NCBI RefSeq assembly: GCF_030813115.1
Contig: NZ_JAUSTY010000010.1
Span: 1-64,000 of the forward strand
DNA from: Bacillus horti
GTDB lineage: Bacteria > Bacillota > Bacilli > Caldalkalibacillales > JCM-10596
Reading direction: 5' to 3'
DNA: 64,000 nt
Every line of letters starts with the position of its first letter. Within the stretch, counting starts at the first letter, position 1. The position numbers and the translations under genes are program-made. The notes below the pieces were generated by a model. That model was given only the letters and a program-made list of their open reading frames with translations. It was not told the origin of the DNA and did no database searches. Below are positions 8,919 to 16,406 of the stretch, piece by piece.

Positions 8919-8967
8919 TGACTAACCAGTCAGTCACCAAAGATTAGTATGACTGTCCAGTCAGTCA
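8919..8967 (+). promoter_or_regulatory. Twin palindromic operators, probable TetR-regulator sites
   Basis: TGACTAACCAGTCAGTCA (8919-8936) and TGACTGTCCAGTCAGTCA (8950-8967) are near-identical, each with TGACT/AGTCA dyad symmetry. Their centres are 31 bases apart, about three helical turns. They lie between the promoter and the RND gene, whose partner gene encodes a TetR repressor. Autoregulation by that protein is inferred. Confidence 0.75.
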
Positions 8968-9001
8968 TTTAAATTTAAATAGAAGAATGGAGGAAGAAGC
9001 A

Positions 9002-12000
9002 TTGCTATCATTGACGAAATTTAGCTTAAAGAATCCTGCAGCTATTATTATTCTGTGTGTCTTATTAGCAGGCTTAGGTGTTTTTTCTTTTACAACATTA
9101 AAAACAGATTTATTACCGGACATTGAATTTCCAGAGCTTTCCGTTACTGTTGTATACCCGGGAGCATCCCCACAGGACGTGCAAGAGAAGATTACAGCTG
9201 TGCTTGAAGAGCAATTTGGAGCTGTAGAAGGTATTGAATCAGTAACAGGACAGTCTTTTGAAAGCTTGTCACGATTACAGCTTGCTTTTCCTCTTGATTC
9301 AGATATGGAAAAAGTAACTGTTCAGGTCAATGAGCTTATGAATGCTGCACAACTACCTGATAGTATCACAACAAGAGTCGATCAATTTTCCTTTGATGCC
9401 CTTCCAGTGATTAATCTTGCTTTGTTTTCTAAAGATCAGGGAACTGGAATAGAAGCATGGGCAGAAGAAGTACTACGACCTGAGCTTCAGCGTATTCAGG
9501 GAGTGAGCCAGGTTGCTCTCAGTGGAATGACCAATGCCTATCTTGATATGCAGGTCAATAAGGAGCTGGCCAATCAATTAGGTCTATCTCTTAGTCAGAT
9601 TCAAGAAGTAATCGAAGCTGCTTTTTTCTCCTTCCCTGCAGGTTCAGTAGAGGAAGATAGCCTTCTGATTCCCATTCGACTAGAGCAAAAAATAGAAACA
9701 TTAGATGAACTGAAGGCACTAACTGTACTCTCACCCGTTAGGAATGAAGGGGTAGCGTTAGATGAACTGGTTACTTTTAACGAGGTTACAGAGCAGAACG
9801 AGATTAGTCGCTACAATTTACAGGATGCATTATCCCTCTCCATTATTAAGAAACAGGATATCAATACCGTTCAAGTTGTGGAGCAGGTTCTAGAAACACT
9901 AAACTATTATGATGATACGATAGAATATGCAGTGTCCTTTGATCAGGCAGCGGGGATCAAGTCATCAATAAAAGGACTGATTGAAAAAGGACTATTTGGT
10001 GCACTTTTTGCTTCACTTGCTGTTTTGCTTTTTCTAAGAAATCTGAGAGCAACGATGATTGCAGTGCTATCGATACCCCTTTCCCTATTAATTGCTGCCA
10101 TTTTTCTAAAGTGGTGGGGGGTCACACTAAATGTGATGAGCTTAGCTGGTATGACTGTAGCGGTAGGACGCGTAGTAGATGATAGTATTATCGTTATAGA
10201 AAATATCTATCGTAAAACAAAATTAGATCCTAATGGAGATAAAAAAGAGCATACCATATTAGGTACAAAAGAAATGTTAAATCCGATTATTTCCTCGACG
10301 CTTACGTCCATTGTGGTTTTCCTGCCTCTTGGTCTAGTAGGTGGTATTACAGGTGCGTTCTTTATGCCTTTTGCTTTAACTGTAGTTGTTGCGCTATTAG
10401 CTTCTTTGTTTGTGGCGATTACCTTAGTTCCAATATTAGCGAAGGTATCCTTTATTAAGCTGGAGGAGGATCATAAGGACGGCTGGATGGTTAGACTTTA
10501 TGAAAAATTAATTAAGGGTGCGCTTAAGTATAAGGCTCTTGTCTGTATATTAGCTGTTCTCTTACTTATTCCTACACTGCTCTTAGCACAGAATTTAGGC
10601 TTTGTTTTCCTACCAAATGAAACACAGAAAATAGTAAAGGCAGATATTCAACTTCCTGCGTCTACTCCTGTTCAAGAAACGAATCAGGCGGTTCAAAGGC
10701 TAGAGGAATATGTGATAGCAAATAAAGAACGTTATCCAAATACGTTTATTTCAATTGGAAGCTATGACTATATGAGCGGTGTAACGCGTTCTAACCAAGC
10801 AGAGCTTCTCATTGAACTGGCCTCAGAGTCAAAGCTTGAGTTAGCTATAGAGGAGCTACAAGCTGAGTTCGAGAGGATTCTTGATGATGATAATGAAAAT
10901 ACTGTAGTGAACGTTCAGGAGCTACAAACGAATGGACCTCCAACGAATAATAATATAGATATCGATTTATTTTCAAACGATATGGATAAGCTTGCTGAAG
11001 CGGCACAAATGGTTGAAGAGCTTATGCTACAAAGAGATGACGTTAAATATGTCATAAATAATATGGAGGATAAGCAGCAGCAGTGGACGGTTCACCTTGA
11101 TGCTCAGAGAATTAATGAACTAGGTGTTTCTCCATTTATGATTTTAGGTATGGTCAATGAACAGTTAGCTCCAATTGAGTTAGACTCGTATACATTAGAT
11201 GGAACTGAGCAGAAGCTTCGTATCGCCTATGATAGAGCTTTAGAGGGCAAGGAGGAGCTGGAGAGCCTGAGGTTTTTCACTCAGGAGGGACTGGTCCAGT
11301 TAAATGATCTAGCAGAGGTTAGAGAGGAGCTTACCCCTACCTCTATTCAAAGCTTAAATCAGAGAACGTTTGCCCGTGTTTCCGCTCAAATCATCGGGGA
11401 CGATCTCTTTGGAGTTTCTGGTGCAGTTTCGGAGGCTGTTCGTCAGCTCGACCTTCCGGAAGGAGTATCCTTAGAGTCAGGCGGAGGAAGTGATGAAACG
11501 CTACAAACCATACAGGATCTGATCGTTGCCATTACGATTGCTGTAGGTTTGGTGTATCTTACGATGCTAGTATTTTTCGGAAAAGCTAGGGTTCCATTTA
11601 TCATTTTAACTTCCATATTGTTTGTCCCTATTGGCTCTATATTAGCCCTATTGCTTGTCAATGAGCCAATGTCCATGAGTGCGATGATCGGTTTGCTCAT
11701 GCTTGTTGGAATTGTGGTGACAAACGCTATTGTGCTAGTTGATCGAATTAATCAAAATCGTGCTGCTGGTATGAGGATGAATGACGCGTTAGTGGAGGCT
11801 GGAAAAACAAGGCTACGTCCGATTTTAATGACGGCATTAGCTACTATTGCAGCACTTTTACCATTAGCTTTTGCTACACCAGAGGGTGGACTGATTTCTA
11901 AGGGACTTGCTTTAGTGGTAATCGGTGGCTTGACTACTTCAACCCTGCTAACTCTTATTTTTGTACCTGTTATCTATAGTCTTGCGTTTTATAAAGAATC

Positions 12001-12016
12001 AAAGCTTGAACGATAA
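9002..12016 (+). CDS. RND-family efflux transporter permease (SwrC/YerP-like)
   Basis: About 1004 residues form a full-length inner-membrane RND pump with 12 membrane helices and two large extracellular loops. It starts LTKFSLKNPAAIIILCV and has LPDIEFPELSV after helix 1. Helix 4 carries GRVVDDSIIVIENI, with the paired Asp used for proton relay. The second half repeats this pattern (LMLVGIVVTNAIVLVDRIN). Bacillus relatives export lipopeptides and fatty acids; the substrate here is unknown. The TTG at 9002 is preferred over the ATG at 8987, because GGAGG (8989-8993) overlaps that ATG and is ideally spaced for the TTG. Confidence 0.92.
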   Translation: MLSLTKFSLKNPAAIIILCVLLAGLGVFSFTTLKTDLLPDIEFPELSVTVVYPGASPQDVQEKITAVLEEQFGAVEGIESVTGQSFESLSRLQLAFPLDSDMEKVTVQVNELMNAAQLPDSITTRVDQFSFDALPVINLALFSKDQGTGIEAWAEEVLRPELQRIQGVSQVALSGMTNAYLDMQVNKELANQLGLSLSQIQEVIEAAFFSFPAGSVEEDSLLIPIRLEQKIETLDELKALTVLSPVRNEGVALDELVTFNEVTEQNEISRYNLQDALSLSIIKKQDINTVQVVEQVLETLNYYDDTIEYAVSFDQAAGIKSSIKGLIEKGLFGALFASLAVLLFLRNLRATMIAVLSIPLSLLIAAIFLKWWGVTLNVMSLAGMTVAVGRVVDDSIIVIENIYRKTKLDPNGDKKEHTILGTKEMLNPIISSTLTSIVVFLPLGLVGGITGAFFMPFALTVVVALLASLFVAITLVPILAKVSFIKLEEDHKDGWMVRLYEKLIKGALKYKALVCILAVLLLIPTLLLAQNLGFVFLPNETQKIVKADIQLPASTPVQETNQAVQRLEEYVIANKERYPNTFISIGSYDYMSGVTRSNQAELLIELASESKLELAIEELQAEFERILDDDNENTVVNVQELQTNGPPTNNNIDIDLFSNDMDKLAEAAQMVEELMLQRDDVKYVINNMEDKQQQWTVHLDAQRINELGVSPFMILGMVNEQLAPIELDSYTLDGTEQKLRIAYDRALEGKEELESLRFFTQEGLVQLNDLAEVREELTPTSIQSLNQRTFARVSAQIIGDDLFGVSGAVSEAVRQLDLPEGVSLESGGGSDETLQTIQDLIVAITIAVGLVYLTMLVFFGKARVPFIILTSILFVPIGSILALLLVNEPMSMSAMIGLLMLVGIVVTNAIVLVDRINQNRAAGMRMNDALVEAGKTRLRPILMTALATIAALLPLAFATPEGGLISKGLALVVIGGLTTSTLLTLIFVPVIYSLAFYKESKLER

Positions 12017-12064
12017 ATTAGAAGAGGGTATGATAATAACAACTGGAGTTAAGAGGGAAGGTCT

Positions 12065-12640
12065 ATGAACACACAAGCTGGAGATAAAGTAAATCAAATC
12101 CTAGACGCTGCTTTTCAGGTGTTTGGCACCCAAGGCTTCTATGAGACAAAGATGTCGGAAATAGCCGAGCAGGCCGGTATTGCCAAAGGCACGATCTATT
12201 TATATTTTTCGAGCAAGGAAGAGCTATACAAGGCCATGACTGAACGGGATTTTCAAAGATATTTGGAGGAGCTACACAAGGTTGTTTCCTCAGAAGGGTC
12301 TTTTGAAGAGCTATTGACTCGTATTGGCAGACACCATTTTTATTATTATTTAGAACGCAAGGAATATACGAGAGTCTTTTTTCAATCTCCGAATAATGAC
12401 CCTAATATGTGGAAAATGCTTCGAGCTTTTCTTCAAGAGTATGTTAGCTTGATTGAACAGCTTATGCAAAGGGAGAGGCTTCAAGCGCCACATGATTTGG
12501 CTCTCGTTTTCTCCGGGCTGCTTGATTCTTTTAAAATGGAGATATTACACTCACCTGAAATGGGTAAGGAACAAGTCGAGAAAAGAATTTCCTTTCTTGT
12601 TCAGCTCTTTTTAAAGGGGTGCTATGAGCTATCAGAATAA
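12065..12640 (+). CDS. TetR/AcrR family transcriptional regulator
   Basis: The 191-residue protein has a textbook TetR helix-turn-helix at residues about 10-55 (ILDAAFQVFGTQGFYETKMSEIAEQAGIAKGTIY split across the domain, ending in YFSSKEEL). A divergent helical ligand-binding domain follows. It starts 48 bases after the RND gene and is probably co-transcribed. It very likely binds the twin TGACT/AGTCA operators at 8919-8967. The effector is not deducible. Confidence 0.92.
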   Translation: MNTQAGDKVNQILDAAFQVFGTQGFYETKMSEIAEQAGIAKGTIYLYFSSKEELYKAMTERDFQRYLEELHKVVSSEGSFEELLTRIGRHHFYYYLERKEYTRVFFQSPNNDPNMWKMLRAFLQEYVSLIEQLMQRERLQAPHDLALVFSGLLDSFKMEILHSPEMGKEQVEKRISFLVQLFLKGCYELSE

Positions 12641-12679
12641 GGAAAGGCCGAACAGAATAACGTTATAATAAACGAATTA

Positions 12680-12702
12680 GAAGAGGTTACGCCTCTTCTT
12701 TT
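12680..12702 (+). terminator. Terminator of the RND-tetR operon
   Basis: GAAGAGG (12680-12686) and CCTCTTC (12692-12698) form a 7-bp stem with a 5-base loop, then a T-rich tail. Confidence 0.75.
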
Positions 12703-12735
12703 CTATTGTAATTTCTATTGTAATTTCTATTGTGA
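12700..12735. repeat. Three tandem 12-bp units
   Basis: TTTCTATTGTAA is repeated at 12700 and 12712, with a one-base variant at 12724. It lies directly after the terminator, in non-coding DNA. No function is evident. Confidence 0.8.
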
Positions 12736-12937
12736 AAAATAAAAGTTGTCATGACTTATGTAATAGTGTATTATTTAAATAGAACACTAAAACTATATAA
12801 CGCCGCTAAACTGATATTTTAACAAATGAGTTTTATGAAAATGTAAAACCTAAATCAAAGCACTTCCTATTGAATTGGGGGCATGTATCTAATTAGTTGG
12901 GGATAGGTGATGATTTTGGGGTACGGGAGGAAGAAAA

Positions 12938-13678
12938 ATGATGATTCAAAGAAAATTAAGTGTTGGTATGGCTATGCTGTTTGTTGCTATAGTCTTGGTA
13001 GGGTGTACAACGACAAATATTACGAGTACGGGGGATGAGCAGACTGAGACCCACCAGCTTGAGAGGCTTGATAACGCCGTAGAAAAGGTTGACGTAGAGC
13101 TTGAGGTTGGAATAGGTGAGCTACACGTAGGCGCTACTTCAGAGTATTTTTTAGATGGGACATTTACTTCTGATCCAAAGCAGCTACTACCCGTTGTAAA
13201 AAGTGAGCAAAAGGGGAGTGGGCATAAGCTGTCGTTATCTCCTGAGAAATCGGTGAGTGTTTCTAATGTGAAAGGATTAAAAAATACTTGGAACATGCAA
13301 TTACAGGAGAATCTTCCTTATTCCTTTGATGTTGATTTTGGTGTAGGGAAGGGAGAGCTTGATTTTTCAGGCTTTACTGAGTTACAGTCTGTTTATTTAG
13401 ATCTTGGTGTTGGAGATGTAACAGCTGACTTTAGCGGAACTTATACGAGTCCAGTTGAAGTGAAGATGGATGCAGGTGTAGGAAAATCTACTGTGTATAT
13501 TTCTGATGAGATAGGTGCTATTTTTAAGGTATCAAGTGGGATAGGAAGCTTTCAGCACAATCTCCAGTATAACGAGGAGTTAAAAGCGTATGTGAATGGT
13601 GCGTATGATGAAACAAAGCATAACATAACGTTTAAGGTTAATATGGGTGTTGGAATGGTTGAAGTGAAGGTAAAATAA
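12938..13678 (+). CDS. Cell-surface lipoprotein with toast-rack/LiaF-like beta repeats
   Basis: The 246-residue protein has a lipoprotein signal peptide with lipobox LVGC (Cys23). The mature part is beta-rich, with recurring VGIGELHV, VGKGELDF, GVGDVTADF and GVGKSTVYI segments. This resembles the toast-rack N-terminal domain and C-terminal LiaF-like/DUF4097-type beta-helix repeats. A role in envelope sensing is possible but unproven. GGGAGG precedes the first of two adjacent ATG codons. The gene is monocistronic and is followed by the structured element at 13734-13824. Confidence 0.8.
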   Translation: MMIQRKLSVGMAMLFVAIVLVGCTTTNITSTGDEQTETHQLERLDNAVEKVDVELEVGIGELHVGATSEYFLDGTFTSDPKQLLPVVKSEQKGSGHKLSLSPEKSVSVSNVKGLKNTWNMQLQENLPYSFDVDFGVGKGELDFSGFTELQSVYLDLGVGDVTADFSGTYTSPVEVKMDAGVGKSTVYISDEIGAIFKVSSGIGSFQHNLQYNEELKAYVNGAYDETKHNITFKVNMGVGMVEVKVK

Positions 13679-13733
13679 GTACTTTTAAAAATAAACATTA
13701 ATCAGTAGAAAATCGGTCTTTGGGGGCTTCAAG

Positions 13734-13824
13734 GCTTACTTGGCAATCGTGTTACCTCTTGGTGCAATTAGGCGATGGACCTAGCTGCATGGAGGGGATA
13801 GCATATGTTCAAGTAAGCTTTTTT
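13734..13824 (+). terminator. Large-loop terminator or structured RNA upstream of the tail cluster
   Basis: GCTTACTTG (13734-13742) pairs perfectly with CAAGTAAGC (13810-13818), followed by six T. The 67-base interior is GC-richer than its flanks and contains further possible stems, such as TAGG with CCTA. A simple terminator would normally have a short loop. This could be a small structured RNA ending in its own terminator. I do not recognise a riboswitch class. Confidence 0.5.
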
Positions 13825-13889
13825 GTTTGCTCAAAAATTCTAGTGAAATGAATAGATTTTAATTTGTAATAAAATTATACAAAAAATAG

Positions 13890-13917
13890 TTGAAAGACAA
13901 GAGATGCTTCCTATAAT
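13890..13917 (+). promoter_or_regulatory. Sigma-A type promoter before the tail-cluster regulator
   Basis: TTGAAA (13890-13895), a 16-base spacer and a perfect TATAAT (13912-13917). It points toward the first sigma-like gene at 14145 and lies upstream of the LexA-like box at 13976. Confidence 0.6.
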
Positions 13918-13975
13918 AGAAAAAACTTAAATTTAAGAAATGAGTTGATTAAGAGCAAACAATTAGGTAGAATAA

Positions 13976-13999
13976 GAACACCAGTTCCTTTTTGGGTTA
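13976..13999 (+). promoter_or_regulatory. LexA-like dyad with CTTTTTGGGTTA tail, copy 1
   Basis: GAACACCAGTTC (13976-13987) has perfect GAAC/GTTC arms with an N4 centre, then CTTTTTGGGTTA. The same arrangement occurs before the second regulator at 14782-14804. The centre deviates from the strict Bacillus LexA consensus. It may bind LexA weakly or be a dedicated cluster element. Confidence 0.5.
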
Positions 14000-14144
14000 T
14001 TAAATTTTGTTAAAACTACTTTATAAAAAAGGCAAGAAATATGTGCGAAATGCAATGTCAGATTCGTATAAATGAATAGAAGGAGAATGAATTGAAGTAG
14101 ATAAAACAGCAAAAATAGATAGATAAGAAGCTGGGGGTGATAAT

Positions 14145-14732
14145 GTGGGGAAAGATGAGTTAAATAAGATGGTATTACGGTATCAGCGTACGGGAAGAGA
14201 GGACTTGTTTTTAGAGGTCTATCTGACTATAAGAAAGCAGTTTGATCCTTTTATGCACGTTACTGCAAAAAAATTAGGAACAGATTCGAACGAGATCCTT
14301 TCACTCGTTCATGAAACGATGCTAAGAACTGTCAATCAATACTCCGGGGATCATGACTTTGAGCACTTTTTTAATAAGAGCTTTAGAAATGCGAAAAGGG
14401 ATTTTATACGGAAAAAGAAGAACAGGGAGCGCTATGAGCTTGTTAATTCGGATCTTATCAAAGAGAGTGGCAGAGCCTATTCCATTGTCGCGGAGGAAGA
14501 TACCCCTATTTCTCTAGTCAAGGAGCAAAGAAAGATTATTTCATTTTTAATAGAACGTGTTGAAGAGCCTACAACACGAAGCATTATTCACTTTTTTCCA
14601 CAATATGATTCAGTCACTGCATTAGGTAGAGCATTAGGTTTACATCATGAGACGATTAAAAGGAAGCTACGACGTCTATCGCAGGGCTACGACGAGAACA
14701 GATTTGGGAAAATTACTGATTATTTATCATAG
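14145..14732 (+). CDS. Sigma-70-like regulator of the tail cluster (Xpf-type)
   Basis: The 195-residue protein has a sigma-like region 2 in its N-terminal half (FFNKSFRNAKRDFIRKKK, about 80-97). Its C-terminal HTH resembles region 4 (ALGRALGLHHETIKRKLRRL, about 164-183). By size and position it matches the sigma-like positive control factors that switch on PBSX-type late operons. The GTG start is used because the overlapping ATG frame stops at once; GGGGGTGA lies upstream. It is the first gene of the tail cluster. The direct target promoter is inferred. Confidence 0.75.
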   Translation: MGKDELNKMVLRYQRTGREDLFLEVYLTIRKQFDPFMHVTAKKLGTDSNEILSLVHETMLRTVNQYSGDHDFEHFFNKSFRNAKRDFIRKKKNRERYELVNSDLIKESGRAYSIVAEEDTPISLVKEQRKIISFLIERVEEPTTRSIIHFFPQYDSVTALGRALGLHHETIKRKLRRLSQGYDENRFGKITDYLS

Positions 14733-14780
14733 TAGGGAAGAAAACCAACGGCGAAGAGCCTTTTTATTTCGCTCCAAAAA

Positions 14781-14794
14781 CGAACATACGTTCC
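14781..14794 (+). promoter_or_regulatory. Perfect LexA (SOS) box before the tail operon
   Basis: CGAACATACGTTCC matches the Bacillus LexA/DinR consensus CGAACRNRYGTTYC at every position. It lies between the two sigma-like genes, 27 bases before the ribosome site of the second, and is followed by CTTTTTGGTTA as at 13988. SOS-controlled induction of the operon is inferred. Confidence 0.75.
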
Positions 14795-14835
14795 TTTTTG
14801 GTTAGAGAGTATCTACTTTTGGAGGGGGAATACCA

Positions 14836-15183
14836 ATAGCAACCAACAAGCAAGAAGACACACAGGTGGATTTTCAGGAGTACACATGGCCTTTGACTAC
14901 GCCAAAAAAAGTCTACGCCTTATTAAAGGACAAGCATCATATAGCAGCTCGACGATATACAGGAGATTATACAGCATCAGATATACTCCTTGATTTAGAT
15001 TATGCCATATCACTAGCTAACCTTACCCAAAGGCAAAAGGAACTGCTTGAATATCTGTTTGAGATGGATTTTACCCAAGAGGAAACAGCAGTAAAGCTCG
15101 GTGTTAGACAGCATACTGTAAGTGCAAACCTACAGGCAGCTTTGAAGAAAATCGCTGCTGTATATAGCAGTTGGTTTGAATAG
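14836..15183 (+). CDS. Sigma region-4-like HTH protein, possible ATA start
   Basis: The protein has about 115 residues. Its C-terminal half is a sigma region 4/LuxR-type HTH (LTQRQKELLEYLF, then TQEETAVKLGVRQHTVSANL). The first canonical start codon is GTG at 14866, which lacks a ribosome site. A very strong GGAGGGGG at 14821-14828 is followed in frame by ATA at 14836 (and ATA at 14830) with no ATG, GTG or TTG nearby. Non-canonical ATA initiation is therefore likely; otherwise the gene starts at 14866. Its position after the LexA box suggests it activates the downstream tail genes. Confidence 0.7.
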   Translation: MATNKQEDTQVDFQEYTWPLTTPKKVYALLKDKHHIAARRYTGDYTASDILLDLDYAISLANLTQRQKELLEYLFEMDFTQEETAVKLGVRQHTVSANLQAALKKIAAVYSSWFE

Positions 15184-15202
15184 ACGTGAGGGGAGAATTG
15201 TG

Positions 15203-15577
15203 ATGAAGATGGAAGTGAATCATTTTAATAGAAAAGAAGATGTAAGCCAAATGGAAGACCCATATGTTCAACCTATTTATCAGGCCCTGAATCAAACAGA
15301 CAAGCCAAAGGAACAGCGTGAAGAATTTGTTAAAGAATGGCTTCAGCATTATGATACAGCTACTGGTTCAAAACCAAAATCATTTCATTTGCAGCTGCTA
15401 GCAGACGTTATGCTACAGGATGAGCTGAAGGATCGTAATTGCTATAAGATGACACATAATGAATATCCAATCTTAAGCCGTTGGCAGCAGCAATATCGCT
15501 ATCGCAAGGAGTACTCTATCAAGCTGGCAGAGGAATATGCAGCGGACGGGAAATGGTACAAAAAAAATATTTCGTAG
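15203..15577 (+). CDS. Hypothetical protein of the tail cluster
   Basis: The 124-residue soluble protein has no signal peptide or membrane segment and is rich in Gln, Tyr, Lys and Glu. It is not recognised. Its start is the ATG at 15203, after GAGGGGAGA. It sits between the sigma-like gene and the tail terminator gene on the same strand, so it is probably in the operon with a regulatory or accessory role. The stretch 15578-15706 that follows holds only a 15-codon reading frame (15643-15690) with a fair ribosome site. Confidence 0.7.
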   Translation: MKMEVNHFNRKEDVSQMEDPYVQPIYQALNQTDKPKEQREEFVKEWLQHYDTATGSKPKSFHLQLLADVMLQDELKDRNCYKMTHNEYPILSRWQQQYRYRKEYSIKLAEEYAADGKWYKKNIS

Positions 15578-15706
15578 ATGTCGATATTTTAATGCTTGTC
15601 GCGCCTACACATTATGAAGAGGTTTTATGAGGAGAGCAAAAGATGACTAATGAGCATCCTTTAATAAAGCCTCTTTTAATTTTGCTTTGAAGGGGGGAAG
15701 CCCAAG

Positions 15707-16183
15707 ATGGAAAAGATGGACGAGGAACAACTCCTTCAATCCGAAGGTGGGGTCCAAGCAATCATTGACCATGTAGCTGCTACCCTACGCAGGCACTTTC
15801 CCGATCTTGCTGTATTGGAGGATGAGCCTGATGAGGATGCTCCTGAAGGCGTCCCTGCAACTCCATACTTTCTCGTGCTGTTAGACAAGGTAACGCATAC
15901 TCAGGAATTAGGTCACCGTTACTTTCGTCAACACAACGTGCTGCTTCAGTACGTCAAGTCGGAAGCAAAGAATCGTGACTTGCATCAGATGGCCGAGAAA
16001 TTATACGACTATATGGAGACCATTTCAGCGGGGGCAGATCAGTACAAGGGAAGCTCCATGGAGCATGAAGTGAAGGAAGGGGTCCTACACTTTTCAGTAG
16101 AGTACAGCTCGTATGTTGTACGTCAAAGAGAGCCAGTACCAAAAATGCAGCAGATTGAACAGGAGGGATATGTGCATGGCTAG
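15707..16183 (+). CDS. Phage tail terminator/completion protein (DUF6838, XkdJ-neighbourhood type)
   Basis: This 158-residue protein sits immediately upstream of the sheath gene. Its features (MTLLDKVTHTQELGHRYFR-like core: LLDKVTHTQELGHRYFRQH, acidic N-terminus) match the tail terminator family found beside XkdK-type sheath genes. Such proteins form the ring that caps the tail tube. In a headless particle this ring would form the distal cap. AGGGGGG precedes the ATG. It overlaps the next small gene by 8 bases. Confidence 0.65.
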   Translation: MEKMDEEQLLQSEGGVQAIIDHVAATLRRHFPDLAVLEDEPDEDAPEGVPATPYFLVLLDKVTHTQELGHRYFRQHNVLLQYVKSEAKNRDLHQMAEKLYDYMETISAGADQYKGSSMEHEVKEGVLHFSVEYSSYVVRQREPVPKMQQIEQEGYVHG

Positions 16184-16406
16184 AAAGGCAGTGAAAGAAA
16201 AAAAACTAGTGGAGAAGAAGCCGGAATCAGCAGCTAAGCAGGAGCGAAAAAAGGCTAGTGAGTATTCGAAGCAGCAGTTTTTAGAATCCACTCAGTTTAC
16301 ACAGCACAAGGATCTACTAGGAGCTTTGCTTGAAGAAGGCAAGTCCTACCGTGTAGCACAGGTGCAGCAAATGATAACAAGCTTTTTAAAGAAGGAGGCT
16401 AATTAA
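16176..16406 (+). CDS. Small lysine-rich hypothetical tail-cluster protein
   Basis: The 76-residue product has a strongly basic N-terminus (ARKAVKEKKLVEKKPE) and a helical C-terminal half (VAQVQQMITSFLKKE). The ATG at 16176 lies 9 bases after AGGAGG; an ATG two codons upstream is too close to it. Similar small basic proteins precede sheath genes in PBSX-like operons, but the function is unknown. The stop codon abuts the sheath start. Confidence 0.75.
   Translation: MARKAVKEKKLVEKKPESAAKQERKKASEYSKQQFLESTQFTQHKDLLGALLEEGKSYRVAQVQQMITSFLKKEAN

Noticed and set aside
8987-9001. ATG at 8987 as start of the RND transporter
   Set aside because: The GGAGG ribosome site overlaps this ATG and is ideally spaced for the TTG at 9002, which gives the normal family N-terminus.
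12946-13296. Minus-strand 116-codon Ser/Thr-rich frame
   Set aside because: It lies fully inside the lipoprotein gene, whose lipobox, codon use and ribosome site are convincing.
15643-15690. 15-codon frame with a fair ribosome site before the tail terminator gene
   Set aside because: Too short, no recognisable family and no sign of conservation from one sequence.
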